Origin: JANQNX01 sp965601665
GTDB taxonomy: Bacteria > Pseudomonadota > Gammaproteobacteria > Eutrophobiales > Eutrophobiaceae
Assembly: GCA_965601665.1 (NCBI GenBank)
Contig: OZ271833.1
Location: 186,001 to 250,000, forward strand
Length of the DNA stretch: 64,000 nt
Reading direction: 5' to 3'
The position numbers and the translations under genes are program-made. The notes under the pieces were generated by a model that saw only the letters and a list, made by a program, of their open reading frames with translations, made no database searches and was not told where the DNA came from. Below are positions 44,201-53,373 of this stretch, in pieces. Every line of letters starts with the position of its first letter. Positions within the stretch are counted from its first letter, which is position 1.

Positions 44201-45102
44201 GGATGGTTATGGGTTTCCACTTTCATCAGCATGTGGATATCTTCTTCAACATAACGATACTCACGCTTTATATTGTCCGTGATGAAACGAGTACCGCGGT
44301 AACCCTGCATGACGGCCGCATTATCATGATAGGCAGACAATACCTTGCCCGGATTTGTCTCATGCGTTTGTCTGATCATGTTGAACAGCGAGTGCGGCTG
44401 CCTGGTTCCGTCTATTGTAAAGTCGGCATTGAATATCTTGTGACGACAGTGTTCTGAATTGGCCTGGGCAAACATCATCAACTCAACATCGGTAGGATTA
44501 CGATCAAGTTGTTTGAAACTGTCATAGAGATAGTTAATTTCCTGGCCAGACAGTGCCAGGCCCATATTGTTATTGGCGCGTTCGAGTTCAGCCCTGCCGT
44601 TAGCGAGTATATCGATATGTTGCAAGGCGGTCGGTTCGGCACTGGCAAACAGGGCCTCCGCTTCTGTCTCGTCAGTAATGACAACCTCGGTCATACGGTC
44701 GTGAACGGCAGGCAAAATCGATTGCAGTTCCGAATCACCAGGTAAACCGCCGTTGCGTTTTTCAAATTCAAATATCATCCCGCGTTCTACGCGCTCAACT
44801 GTGGTCAGTCCCGAATTATGCAGGATGTCAGTCGCCTTACTGGACCATGGTGAAATGGTTCCTGGTCTGGGTATGACAATGAGTTTAAATGTAGCGCCAG
44901 TAATTTTTTTTGCCTTTGCGCTGTAAGACATTAGCTGTTCCAGTTGTGCGTGCTGGGCTTCAGTTAAGTCATAAGATAAGTTCGCGAAGTGAACGTAAGT
45001 GCAAATAGCAGTTGAGATGTCTACGCCACGATCATTAATCGAACCGATAAGCTTGTTTATTCGAAAGTCGGATAGGGCGTTACCGCCTGGCAGTATTAAC
45101 AT
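41248..45102 (-). CDS. purL: Phosphoribosylformylglycinamidine synthase
   Basis: Large single-chain enzyme for the fourth step of purine synthesis, 1284 residues. Central ATP-binding region contains VETHNHPTAISPYPGAATG and LSIHDVGAGGLSNAMPELV. The C-terminal class I glutaminase has GGFSYGDVLGAGGGWA and ALGVCNGCQMMS (nucleophile Cys). Gammaproteobacterial long form, not the split PurLQS. Confidence 0.97.
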   Translation of the reverse strand: MLILPGGNALSDFRINKLIGSINDRGVDISTAICTYVHFANLSYDLTEAQHAQLEQLMSYSAKAKKITGATFKLIVIPRPGTISPWSSKATDILHNSGLTTVERVERGMIFEFEKRNGGLPGDSELQSILPAVHDRMTEVVITDETEAEALFASAEPTALQHIDILANGRAELERANNNMGLALSGQEINYLYDSFKQLDRNPTDVELMMFAQANSEHCRHKIFNADFTIDGTRQPHSLFNMIRQTHETNPGKVLSAYHDNAAVMQGYRGTRFITDNIKREYRYVEEDIHMLMKVETHNHPTAISPYPGAATGAGGEIRDEAATGRGARPKAGLTGFAVSNLKIPGFIQPWEVENGKPERIVSALDIMIEGPIGAASYNNEFGRPALCGYFRSLELQQADGVVRGYHKPIMLAGGYGMIRDNHVNKLDIPAGAKLIVLGGPAMLIGLGGGAASSMASGSSAADLDFASVQRDNAEMERRCQEVIDRCWAMADENPILSIHDVGAGGLSNAMPELVSACDRGANLELRDIPNDEPGMSPMGIWCNESQERYVLAIAAEKVAEFEQLCQRERAPFAILGEATGEQQLRLNDSHFNNQAIDMPMAVLLGKMPVMQREVQAREHIGNSFYTRDIDLQDAIQRILQLPGVASKQFLITIGDRSVSGLVVRDQMVGPYQVPVADCAVTSLSYHDYTGEAMAVGERTPLALVNAPASGRMAVAEALLNICAARILQLDNIVLSANWMAACGEPGQDAELYATVAAVTKLCKELGIAIPVGKDSLSMNTVWQEKDKDRQVTAPLSLNISAFARVADVRQSLTPELKADENCCLLFIDLAQGRYRLGGSALCQVYQQSGDEAPDVDDVDLLTGFFQALQILNESDLILAYHDRSDGGLFVTLAEMAFAGHVGIDITCPDGQIIDYLFNEELGAVLQINDSDLDSVKKAFVDAGIHESAISIIAKPNDQLTLSIKQNEDTVFSSTIASLQQRWAETSYRIQSLRDNPDCANSEFELIEDASHSGLFMDTNFELHAIPAPTVNTGSQPKIAILREQGVNGQVEMAAAFDRAGFSAIDVHMQDLINGDTDLEGFHGLVACGGFSYGDVLGAGGGWARTILNNGVLTDMFSRFFTRDDTIALGVCNGCQMMSQLQGLIPGTQHWPAFVRNESEQFEARLVMVEIMDSPSVLFQGMAGSRLPVVVAHGEGRIHDDTDAPAVMRFIDSSGKPTERYPLNPNGSRNGLTSVTSEDGRFTIMMPHPERVFLSKQFSWLPAHWQHEYSPWMQIFLNARRAFG

Positions 45103-45233
45103 CTATTGGGTATCGTGGCTGGAAAATTTTGGCAGGCATTTTATCAGCCGGGCGGGTGAGAATCTAACTTATTCGCTGGTCATAGCGAACGCGAATTGCG
45201 CGTTGAAAAAAATCAAAGCAGGGGTAAAAAGGC

Positions 45234-46094
45234 TTATTTAATTTCGTCTACCTTAATCAAAATAGTACGTAATTCCTGCCCGTCACGCCTGGTACTAATC
45301 GTGTTTTCCCGGGCGTCATCATTAAAAGTTTCCGCGGCGCCGCCTATTTCCAGCCACTGACCCAGTTTGCCACTGGCAACTGTCTCCAGGTTCTGGATAT
45401 CAAATACGCCACCTTGTTGGGGTTGTATTCTCTCCATGTAGGGCGATACGGCGAGGGTCACATTGTCGCCTTGTAAACGGGGTAGCACATAAAAACCCGA
45501 TGCAACGTCCCGGTATTCGACGGCATTTTGAACCACGACGCCACCTGGTGTCAGGAAACTGGTGCTGTTTGGAACAGGAACCGATTGCCCTGTATTAATG
45601 TAAGCGGGGTTACCCTCGAGGGTTTGCACACGGTAACTGTTCCTGTCTTCATTACGCGCAATCGTGTTTACACTACGATAGCGTACGACATTGCCATCAC
45701 TATCCTTGCCTTGCACGATGGTGCCGTCGCGGCCGCGGTCAGGAATCGTGATATCCACGTCGTCAGATCGATACCTGGCAGACAGGCCACCCTGGCGGTT
45801 TCTGAAATTACCGTCAATGTCCTGCCTGACACTGATCATCAGGCGGCGTGGCGCATAGTCAATCTGTTCGAGTACCTGTTTGATCTGTTTCAGGTTGGAA
45901 GGTGTTGTTTTGACAATGAGGGTATTGTTCATACCGGTGACGCTGCCACCTTCGCTGACAAGTGGTTTGATAATAGGTATCACATCTGAAACAAGACGAT
46001 GTCGCATGGGGATTGTTTCGATTTTCATCGATTCAGCCAGAACATGACCGGTTCCAGTCAGCAACAGTACAGCAGTAAGAACAAGGTTTCTCAA
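45234..46094 (-). CDS. Secretin N-domain (NolW-like) exported protein
   Basis: 286 residues. The start is a TTG at 46094 that overlaps the upstream stop as TTGA, preceded by GGGTGA. This choice gives a signal peptide (RNLVLTAVLLLTGTGHVLA) directly at the N-terminus. The segment ETIPMRHRLVSDVIPIIKPL then VTGMNNTLIVKTTPSNLKQI is the short secretin N-domain. The later part lacks a full pore domain. Probably periplasmic; no other secretion genes are nearby. Translationally coupled to the preceding gene. Confidence 0.72.
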   Translation of the reverse strand: MRNLVLTAVLLLTGTGHVLAESMKIETIPMRHRLVSDVIPIIKPLVSEGGSVTGMNNTLIVKTTPSNLKQIKQVLEQIDYAPRRLMISVRQDIDGNFRNRQGGLSARYRSDDVDITIPDRGRDGTIVQGKDSDGNVVRYRSVNTIARNEDRNSYRVQTLEGNPAYINTGQSVPVPNSTSFLTPGGVVVQNAVEYRDVASGFYVLPRLQGDNVTLAVSPYMERIQPQQGGVFDIQNLETVASGKLGQWLEIGGAAETFNDDARENTISTRRDGQELRTILIKVDEIK

Positions 46095-46606
46095 ATCATC
46101 ACCCGGCGTAAGTTGGGGTCCGGCGTGGCCGCTTCCCACATGGTTTCAAAAACATCCAGTAAATTTTTTGACTCGCTACGGCTGTTGAAGTTTACCTTGC
46201 CTCGGTAGCGCTCAATATTTTCGCGAAATACGTAGCCTGTAGCATCGGCAATCAGAACAGCTTCATTCGAAGATTTGTGCTCCCGCGCTACTTTTTTAAA
46301 GTGTATAAAACTGCTCAGGTGCGTGGCCAGGTCGAGTAACTTATGCCCACGACGTACAATTGTTTCAGGATTAAACACGATAATCCTGACCTCGGCATAG
46401 CGGTTATTCAGCACCATCTCTTTTAACGCGTCCCTGAATTCAAGCGTGTCGAATACAATGGGGTCCAGTTCATGGCTGACGATAGCGATTCTCTGCGATG
46501 CCTGCCGCACCATCTCCAGCGCTGCGGCAGCATTTTCCTCACGGGAAGTAATCGCGATTTGTCCCGTTGTCGATTTGCCCAGTATCTGTTCGGAAAAATC
46601 AATCAT
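46091..46606 (-). CDS. DUF7931-like cytoplasmic protein
   Basis: 171 residues, soluble. The pattern ENAAAALEMVRQASQRIAIV, then RIIVFNPETIVRRGHKLLDL, with later GKVNFNSRSESKNLLDVFE, is known from a conserved gammaproteobacterial family with a phospholipase-D-like half domain; the HKD pair is not complete. Function unknown. Eight bases downstream of purB and coupled to the secretin-domain gene. Confidence 0.6.
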   Translation of the reverse strand: MIDFSEQILGKSTTGQIAITSREENAAAALEMVRQASQRIAIVSHELDPIVFDTLEFRDALKEMVLNNRYAEVRIIVFNPETIVRRGHKLLDLATHLSSFIHFKKVAREHKSSNEAVLIADATGYVFRENIERYRGKVNFNSRSESKNLLDVFETMWEAATPDPNLRRVMI

Positions 46607-46614
46607 AAGCAGGT

Positions 46615-47994
46615 TTACTTTTCTGCAGCTACACGCGTCGCCAGTTGATCCGCATTACCCACGTAATTATGAGGCGACAACTGTAGTAGTTGTTGCTTTG
46701 CCTCATCCGGGATATCAAGACCGGTAATAAATGTAGCCAGCGTTTCCTGTTCGATAAGCTGTCCCCTGGTAAGGGTTTTCAGTTTTTCATATGCATTCTC
46801 GATGCCATATCGGCGCATAACCGTCTGAATCGGCTCTGCCAGTACTTCCCAGGCCTGGTCGAGGTCCTGGGTCAGCCTGTCCGTGTTGATATCCAGCTTC
46901 CCCAGGCCTTTCAGGCAGGCATCAAAGGCGATCAGGCTATGCGCGATGCCGACCCCCATGTTGCGCAACACGGTTGAGTCTGTCAGGTCTCGTTGCCAGC
47001 GGGAGACGGGCAATTTCTGCGCGAGATGATCCAGTACGCCATTGGCAAGTCCAAGGTTGCCCTCCGCATTTTCAAAATCGATGGGGTTGACCTTGTGCGG
47101 CATCGTGGAGGAGCCAATTTCACCTTCCTTTAACTTGAGCTTGAAATAACCCAGCGAGATATAGCTCCAGATATCGCGGCATAAATCGATGAGGATCGTA
47201 TTGCTGCGCATTAAGACATGGAAATATTCGGCGATGTAGTCATGTGACTCAATCTGGGTTGTGTACGGGTTCCAGTCCAGGCCGATACTTTCGACAAATT
47301 GTTGTGAAAGCGCTAACCAGTCAACATCAGGGTAAGCGGCCAGGTGTGCATTGAAGTTACCTACCGCACCATTCATCTTGCCAAGACACTCTACAGCTAG
47401 TAGTTGCTGTCGTTGACGTTGCAGCCGGTGAACAAACACCGCGAGTTCCTTGCCCAGCGTGGTGGGCGATGCCGTTTGTCCATGCGTGCGTGATAACATC
47501 GGTGTTTCCGCATACTGCTGGGCGAGGCTTGTCAGTGTGGAAATTATCTCGTCAAGTCGTGGTATCAATACCTCTTCACGAGCGACTTTCAACATCAATG
47601 CATGGCTGAGATTATTAATGTCTTCGGAAGTGCAGGCAAAATGGATAAATTGCGATGCCGTTTCCAGTTGCTTGTTGTCCCTGATGCATTCACGGATAAA
47701 ATACTCGACCGCCTTTACATCATGATTGGTTGTTTGTTCTATTTTCTTGATGGCTTCGGCATCTTCGACACTAAACTTGTTTTTGATGTCATCCAGTCGT
47801 TGCAGGGATGCCTCAGTAAAGGACTCGACTTCCTTGATACCCGGATGCCGGGCCAGCATCTTCAGCCATTCAATTTCGACCAGCACGCGGAAACGGAAAA
47901 GTCCATATTCACTGAATATCGTGCGCAATGGTTCGGTCTTGTTCTGGTAGCGACCGTCGATGGGGGAAACAGCAGTGAGTGCAGAGAATGTCAT
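46615..47994 (-). CDS. purB: Adenylosuccinate lyase
   Basis: Acts twice in purine synthesis (SAICAR and adenylosuccinate cleavage). 459 residues. The fumarase/ASL signature GSSTMPHKVNPIDFENAEGN and an early TSEDINNLSHALML are intact. Length and TALSPIDGRY-like start (LTAVSPIDGRYQNKTE) match the enterobacterial type. An 18-base palindrome sits immediately upstream of its -10. Confidence 0.96.
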   Translation of the reverse strand: MTFSALTAVSPIDGRYQNKTEPLRTIFSEYGLFRFRVLVEIEWLKMLARHPGIKEVESFTEASLQRLDDIKNKFSVEDAEAIKKIEQTTNHDVKAVEYFIRECIRDNKQLETASQFIHFACTSEDINNLSHALMLKVAREEVLIPRLDEIISTLTSLAQQYAETPMLSRTHGQTASPTTLGKELAVFVHRLQRQRQQLLAVECLGKMNGAVGNFNAHLAAYPDVDWLALSQQFVESIGLDWNPYTTQIESHDYIAEYFHVLMRSNTILIDLCRDIWSYISLGYFKLKLKEGEIGSSTMPHKVNPIDFENAEGNLGLANGVLDHLAQKLPVSRWQRDLTDSTVLRNMGVGIAHSLIAFDACLKGLGKLDINTDRLTQDLDQAWEVLAEPIQTVMRRYGIENAYEKLKTLTRGQLIEQETLATFITGLDIPDEAKQQLLQLSPHNYVGNADQLATRVAAEK

Positions 47995-48022
47995 TAGATT
48001 TTCCAGTAAGACTAACCCTGCG

Positions 48023-48051
48023 ATTATACAGGTAAATTTACCTGTTAAGAC
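48023..48051 (-). promoter_or_regulatory. purB promoter with 18-base palindromic operator
   Basis: On the minus strand TATAAT lies at 48028-48023, about 29 bases before the purB ATG. The perfect palindrome ACAGGTAAATTTACCTGT (48028-48045) fills the spacer up to a weak -35 (TCTTAA, 48051-48046). It does not resemble the E. coli PurR box. The regulator is unknown. Confidence 0.5.
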
Positions 48052-48059
48052 AGCGTGAA

Positions 48060-49100
48060 TCAGGGCGCGGGGTTGGAAATCCTGGCGTGAATCGCTTCGA
48101 TTTCTCGCGCTACGCTTTTATCGAGTTCGATATTGCTGCTGTCGATATTGGTACGTAATTGCGCCATGCTGGTTGCACCTATTATATTGCTGGTCAAAAA
48201 CGGTCGACTGTTGACGAAGGCCAGTGCCATCTGTGCCGGGTCCAGCCCGTTTTCCCTGGCCAATGTCACGTATGCCTCTGTCGCCGTCAGTGCCTGTGGA
48301 TTGGTATAACGGGTAAAACGATCAAACATTACCAGTCGGGTACCTGCTGGTTTGGCATCGTTAAGGTACTTACCACTGAGCACGCCAAACGCCATTGGTG
48401 AATAGGCCAACAGGCCAACCTGCTCACGATGCGCAAACTCGGCGAGACCAACTTCAAAGCTTCGGTTTAACAGGTTGTAGGGGTTCTGGATGCTGACAAT
48501 GCGGGGACGTTTCTTCTCCCGCGCAACGCGCAGGTACTCGGCACAACCCCAGGCGGTCTCGTTAGAGATACCTATCGTGCGGACCTTGCCGGACTGTACC
48601 AGTTCATCCAGCACTTCCAGCGTTTCCTCGATCGACATACCATCTTTGTCAGGCGCATGATAATAGCCCAGCTTGCCAAAAAAATTGGTATCCCTTTCCG
48701 GCCAGTGTATCTGGTACAGATCGACGTAATCGGTTTGCAGTCTTTTCAGTGAAGCATCAAGTGCGGCAGTGATGTTTTGCCTGTCCAGTTTTACCTTACC
48801 GTCACGCAGGTACGGCAACCAGTCTGCCCGGGCACACACTTTCGTTGCGATAACCAGCTTGTCCCGATCTGTACGTTGCTTTAACCAGCTACCAATATAT
48901 TGCTCCGTTAAACCCTGCGTTTCTGCTTTGGGCGCTACCGGGTATAACTCGGCAGTATCGATGAAATTGATGCCGGCATCGACGGCGTAATCAAGCTGCT
49001 CATGTGCCTCTTGTTCAGTGTTCTGTTCGCCCCAGGTCATGGTGCCAAGGCAGAGTCGGCTAACGTCAATATCGGTATTTCCAAGTTTGGTGTAGTTCAT
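48060..49100 (-). CDS. tas: Aldo/keto reductase, Tas family
   Basis: 346 residues, TIM-barrel NADP(H)-dependent oxidoreductase. YTKLGNTDIDVSRLCLGTMTWG at the start, DTAELYPVAPKAETQG with the catalytic Asp/Tyr, and VDLYQIHWPERDTNFFGKLG match Tas. Physiological substrate unknown. Confidence 0.88.
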   Translation of the reverse strand: MNYTKLGNTDIDVSRLCLGTMTWGEQNTEQEAHEQLDYAVDAGINFIDTAELYPVAPKAETQGLTEQYIGSWLKQRTDRDKLVIATKVCARADWLPYLRDGKVKLDRQNITAALDASLKRLQTDYVDLYQIHWPERDTNFFGKLGYYHAPDKDGMSIEETLEVLDELVQSGKVRTIGISNETAWGCAEYLRVAREKKRPRIVSIQNPYNLLNRSFEVGLAEFAHREQVGLLAYSPMAFGVLSGKYLNDAKPAGTRLVMFDRFTRYTNPQALTATEAYVTLARENGLDPAQMALAFVNSRPFLTSNIIGATSMAQLRTNIDSSNIELDKSVAREIEAIHARISNPAP

Positions 49101-49190
49101 GCTGAGCGCCTTTGTTTCACTGTTGTGAGCACGGACAAAATGCCATGCTTGTGATACCTTTATTTAATACGGTTAACAAACATCTTATCA

Positions 49191-50222
49191 ATGCAGACCC
49201 TTACCATAACAAAACCGGACGACTTCCATCTACACGTGCGTGATAACGCGGCTATGGAAAGCGTAATCAACCACACTGCGCGCCAGTTCGCGCGCGCGAT
49301 CATCATGCCCAACCTGAAGCCACCGGTATTAACCACTGAAGAAGCGCTTTCTTACCGGCAGCGTATTCTTGACGCGCTGGCTCCAGACCTGGCTTTTGAA
49401 CCTTTGATGACACTGTACCTGACAGACAATACGTCAGCGGCAGAGATAGAGAAAGCCGCCGCCAGTGGTTATATCAAGGCATTGAAGTATTATCCTGCCG
49501 GCGCCACGACGAATTCTGACCAGGGCGTCACCGATATGCAGAAAGCCTATCCGGCGCTGCAGGCCATGTCTGATACCGGTTTGTTTTTACTCGTGCATGG
49601 GGAAGTCACCGATAACCATATCGATATCTTTGACCGCGAGGCCGTGTTTATTGATAAGGTATTAAAACGGGTCGTGAATGATTTTCCTGAACTCAAGATC
49701 GTGTTTGAACATATCACCACCCGCGCGGCGGTCGAATTCGTTTCGCAGGCAGATGCCAACGTGGCGGCAACGATTACACCGCAACACATACTGCTTAATC
49801 GCAACGATCTGTTTCGCGGTGGTCTCCGCCCGCATCATTATTGCCTGCCAATACTGAAAGCTGAAGACGATCGACAGGCTGTGGTTGCTGCCGCAATCAG
49901 TGGTAATTCAAAATTCTTCCTGGGTACCGATAGTGCCCCTCATCCCCGTAGTCAGAAAGAATCGGATTGCGGTTGTGCCGGTATGTACACCGCGCACATA
50001 GCAATGGAACTCTACGCCGAGGCCTTTGCCAGGGCCGAGCAACTTGATCGACTGGAGGCATTCAGCAGTTTTTATGGGGCCGATTTCTATGGTTTGCCAC
50101 GCAATACTGAACAAGTCACGTTGGTCAGGGAAGAGCAGGCGGTACCAGAGCTATTTTCGTTGGGTAACGAAGAACTGGTGCCATTCAGGGCCGGGTCAAC
50201 CTGTGCCTGGCGGTTGCAGTAA
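49191..50222 (+). CDS. pyrC: Dihydroorotase
   Basis: Third step of pyrimidine synthesis. 343 residues, type II. DDFHLHVRD carries the metal-binding His-x-His and KYYPAGATTNSDQG the carboxylated lysine; GTDSAPHP is the late Asp. Divergent from tas. Confidence 0.95.
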   Translation: MQTLTITKPDDFHLHVRDNAAMESVINHTARQFARAIIMPNLKPPVLTTEEALSYRQRILDALAPDLAFEPLMTLYLTDNTSAAEIEKAAASGYIKALKYYPAGATTNSDQGVTDMQKAYPALQAMSDTGLFLLVHGEVTDNHIDIFDREAVFIDKVLKRVVNDFPELKIVFEHITTRAAVEFVSQADANVAATITPQHILLNRNDLFRGGLRPHHYCLPILKAEDDRQAVVAAAISGNSKFFLGTDSAPHPRSQKESDCGCAGMYTAHIAMELYAEAFARAEQLDRLEAFSSFYGADFYGLPRNTEQVTLVREEQAVPELFSLGNEELVPFRAGSTCAWRLQ

Positions 50223-50243
50223 GCAGCACGGTTATTGTTTGTA

Positions 50244-50864
50244 ATGAACTCGGTCGCAACTCGGTTTCGTGGTTTCTACCCGGTGATCGTCGATGTAGAA
50301 ACGGCTGGATTTAATGCGGCTACCGACGCATTGCTCGAGATTGCTGCCGTTACTCTTACTATTGATGATCAGCAACAATGGTGCATCGACGAGGTGATCG
50401 CAAGGCACGTCAATCCATTTGCAGGGGCAAACCTTGATCAGGCCTCGCTGGAGTTTACAGGAATTGACCCTCACCATCCCTTTCGCAAGCAGATTGCCGT
50501 GGAAGAAGAAGAGGCGCTAAAGGAAGTATTCAGACCGGTGCGAAAAAAGATCAAGGAACATAACTGCAACCGAGCTGTGCTGGTTGGTCACAATGCCCAC
50601 TTCGATCTGGGTTTTCTCAATGCTGCTGTAGAACGAACCGGCATCAAGCGCAACCCGTTTCACCCGTTTAGCACATTTGATACTGCCACGTTGTGTGGAC
50701 TGGCCTATGGGCAGACCGTGCTATCACGCGCGGCAAAATGTGCCGGTCTGGACTGGAACGAAAAAGATGCCCATTCTGCCCGTTACGATGCAGAGCAAAC
50801 AGCCCTGATATTTTGTGACATTGTTAATCGGTGGAATGAATTTTCAGGCGTTGGTGACACTTGA
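50244..50864 (+). CDS. rnt: Ribonuclease T
   Basis: 3'-5' exoribonuclease of the DEDD family trimming tRNA and other stable RNA ends. 206 residues: VIVDVETAGFNAATDALLEI, LVGHNAHFDLGFLNAA and HSARYDAEQTA give the acidic residues. The ATG at 50244 is preferred; TTG 50235 would add three residues. Converges on mtaD. Confidence 0.94.
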   Translation: MNSVATRFRGFYPVIVDVETAGFNAATDALLEIAAVTLTIDDQQQWCIDEVIARHVNPFAGANLDQASLEFTGIDPHHPFRKQIAVEEEEALKEVFRPVRKKIKEHNCNRAVLVGHNAHFDLGFLNAAVERTGIKRNPFHPFSTFDTATLCGLAYGQTVLSRAAKCAGLDWNEKDAHSARYDAEQTALIFCDIVNRWNEFSGVGDT

Positions 50865-50886
50865 GCCAGCATGCATAAAGCTATCT

Positions 50887-52197
50887 TCAGGCGCTAATGG
50901 TCTTTTCCCAGTGTCTGGCTTTTTCAAGCAGGCCCGGATATTCAATCGTGGTCAGTTCCCGGTTACGCAGTAGCTGTTTACCGGCTACCCAGACATCAGT
51001 AACGTGTTGTCGGTTGCCAGCGTAAACGATCTGCGCAGCCGGATCGTAGCACGGCAGGCTTTCAAGCTGTCCAAGGTCGATGGCAACGACATCGGCCTGC
51101 TTGCCTTTTTTCAGTGAACCGATGTTGTTATCCAGTCCGAGCGCTCTTGCACCATTCAAGGTTGCCATCTGTATGGCCGTGTGTGCATCCGCGGCTGTGC
51201 TGTCGCCGGCCACAGCCTTGGCCAACAGGGCAGCCGTTTTCATTTCACCAAACATATCCAGATCGTTATTACTGGCAACACCGTCTGTGCCAAGACATAC
51301 ATTGACGCCTGCCTTGTTAAGTTCATGCACCGGGCAAAATCCACTGGCGAGTTTGAGATTGGATTCCGGGCAGTGAGCCACGCTGACACCCAACCGGGCC
51401 AGTTCATTAATCTCCTTTTGCTGTAACTGGGTCATATGTACCGCGATTAACCGCGGCCCCACAACACCCAGATCGGTCAGTCTTGCCAGCGGGCGCTGGC
51501 TATTTTTCTCAGTGGCATCGTCAACTTCAAAGACGGTCTCATGGATATGCATGTGTATCGGTATATCCAGTTCTTCAGCCAGCACATTAATACGTTGCAG
51601 TGGTTCATCAGAAACCGTGTACGGAGCGTGAGGGGCAAATGCCGTGGTCACCAGCGGTGAATGCCTGAAGTCATCATGAACTTGCTCTCCCTTGACGATA
51701 TATTCCTCGGCGTTTTCTGCCCATGCAGTCGGAAAGTCGATCAAAATCAGGCCAACGCTTACACGCATACCCATACTGGTACAGACCTCTGCGGTGACAT
51801 CCGGAAAAAAATACATGTCATTGAAGCACGTGGTGCCGCCGCGAAGCATCTCTGCAACTGCCAGCTGTGTGCCATCGTGTACAAATTCCGGTGACACCCA
51901 TTGCTGTTCAGCCGGCCAGATGTGATTGTTTAACCAATCCATCAAGGGCAGGTCATTGGCGATACCGCGAAACAGGTTCATGGCAGCATGCGTATGTGCA
52001 TTGACCAGCCCGGGCAGCAATGCATGTTGTGGCAGATGATAATTGTTGTCTGACTGGTATTTCTGTTTGGCTTTAGCGGTGGGTAACAGCGCCTCTATAT
52101 GATCACCCTTGATGACCAACGTGTGGTTTTCAAGCACGGTGGCATGGGGTTCAACCGGGATAATCCAGCCGGCATGAATGAGGCAATCCGCTTTCAA
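50887..52197 (-). CDS. mtaD: 5-methylthioadenosine/S-adenosylhomocysteine deaminase (TRZ/ATZ family)
   Basis: 436 residues, amidohydrolase superfamily. Metal ligands appear in LVNAHTHAAMN and IHMHIHETV, with LGTDGVASNNDLDMF late. Deaminates methylthioadenosine to methylthioinosine (and SAH). Divergent neighbour mtnA acts later in the same salvage route, which favours this substrate over a triazine or guanine. Confidence 0.9.
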   Translation of the reverse strand: MKADCLIHAGWIIPVEPHATVLENHTLVIKGDHIEALLPTAKAKQKYQSDNNYHLPQHALLPGLVNAHTHAAMNLFRGIANDLPLMDWLNNHIWPAEQQWVSPEFVHDGTQLAVAEMLRGGTTCFNDMYFFPDVTAEVCTSMGMRVSVGLILIDFPTAWAENAEEYIVKGEQVHDDFRHSPLVTTAFAPHAPYTVSDEPLQRINVLAEELDIPIHMHIHETVFEVDDATEKNSQRPLARLTDLGVVGPRLIAVHMTQLQQKEINELARLGVSVAHCPESNLKLASGFCPVHELNKAGVNVCLGTDGVASNNDLDMFGEMKTAALLAKAVAGDSTAADAHTAIQMATLNGARALGLDNNIGSLKKGKQADVVAIDLGQLESLPCYDPAAQIVYAGNRQHVTDVWVAGKQLLRNRELTTIEYPGLLEKARHWEKTISA

Positions 52198-52332
52198 TGG
52201 CTTGTGACGTCCTGTTAACGCTATTCGATGTTATTATCCTGCACACTATATTCATGTTTGCCCGAGATTGCATTAGCCGCATGGTTAAGCAGGAATTGCC
52301 AGGAATATGTACCGACTATTGAAACCAGATTC

Positions 52333-53373
52333 ATGGCCCAGCCAATGAGTAATATCACACCGGTGAAGTGGAATGCAGGTATGTTAACGCTGCTTGATCA
52401 GCGTCGCTTGCCCGCAGAAAAGATCTACCTGGATTTTGATAATGTCATTGACGTCGCTGATGCCATCACGAATATGGTAGTACGCGGTGCCCCCGCTATC
52501 GGTATCACGGCAGCGTATGGAATCGTACTTGCCGCCCGTAAGGCCTATGCAGCAGCGGGGGAACACTGGCGTGAGGCCATAGAACAAGACTTACAGTATC
52601 TGGCTGAGGCCAGGCCGACAGCGGTTAACCTGAACTGGGCCATTGCCGAGATGCATGAAGGTTTTGCCGGTGTCACTGGCGATCCCGAGCAGGCATTACT
52701 GGCGGCGGCAACCAGGATTCACGAGGACGATATTGCTGCAAACCATGAGATGGGCAGGCTGGGTGCAGAGCTTATTAGTCCAAACAGCCAAATTGTAACC
52801 CATTGTAATGCCGGCGCACTGGCAACCGGCGGCTACGGCACAGCACTAGGAGTCATAAGAAGCGCCTATAAGAGTGGTTTGATTGACCATGTCTATGCTT
52901 CCGAGACGCGACCCTGGTTGCAGGGGGCGCGCCTGACCAGTTGGGAACTTCAGGAAGACAACATTCCGGTCAGCCTGATCGTGGATGCGGCGGTGGCGGC
53001 ATTGATGCGGGCAGGGAGTATCACCTGGTTGATCGTGGGATCAGATCGTATCGCCGCCAATGGTGATGTGGCCAACAAGATTGGTACGTATTCACATGCA
53101 GTCAATGCGAAACACCATGGCGTAAAGGTCATGGTCGTTGCGCCTTCCTCGACTGTAGATATGCGTATTGAAGATGGTGAATCCATTCCTATCGAGCATC
53201 GCGATGCTGACGAAATCATGACCCTTCATGACAACAGGATTGCTCCCAGGAGTATGAATGCGGTTAACCCGGCATTTGATGTCACGCCTGCCGAACTTGT
53301 CGACGTCATCGTCACGGAAAAGGGTGTGATTGAGCAGCCAAACCGGGAAAAAATGCGCTCACTTTTTGCTTGA
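52333..53373 (+). CDS. mtnA: S-methyl-5-thioribose-1-phosphate isomerase
   Basis: Converts methylthioribose-1-phosphate to methylthioribulose-1-phosphate in methionine salvage. 346 residues from ATG 52333. MVVRGAPAIGITAAYGIVLA, HCNAGALATGGYGTALGVI and VGSDRIAANGDVANKIGTYS (catalytic Cys and Asp) are intact. ATG 52345 is an alternative start. Confidence 0.93.
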   Translation: MAQPMSNITPVKWNAGMLTLLDQRRLPAEKIYLDFDNVIDVADAITNMVVRGAPAIGITAAYGIVLAARKAYAAAGEHWREAIEQDLQYLAEARPTAVNLNWAIAEMHEGFAGVTGDPEQALLAAATRIHEDDIAANHEMGRLGAELISPNSQIVTHCNAGALATGGYGTALGVIRSAYKSGLIDHVYASETRPWLQGARLTSWELQEDNIPVSLIVDAAVAALMRAGSITWLIVGSDRIAANGDVANKIGTYSHAVNAKHHGVKVMVVAPSSTVDMRIEDGESIPIEHRDADEIMTLHDNRIAPRSMNAVNPAFDVTPAELVDVIVTEKGVIEQPNREKMRSLFA

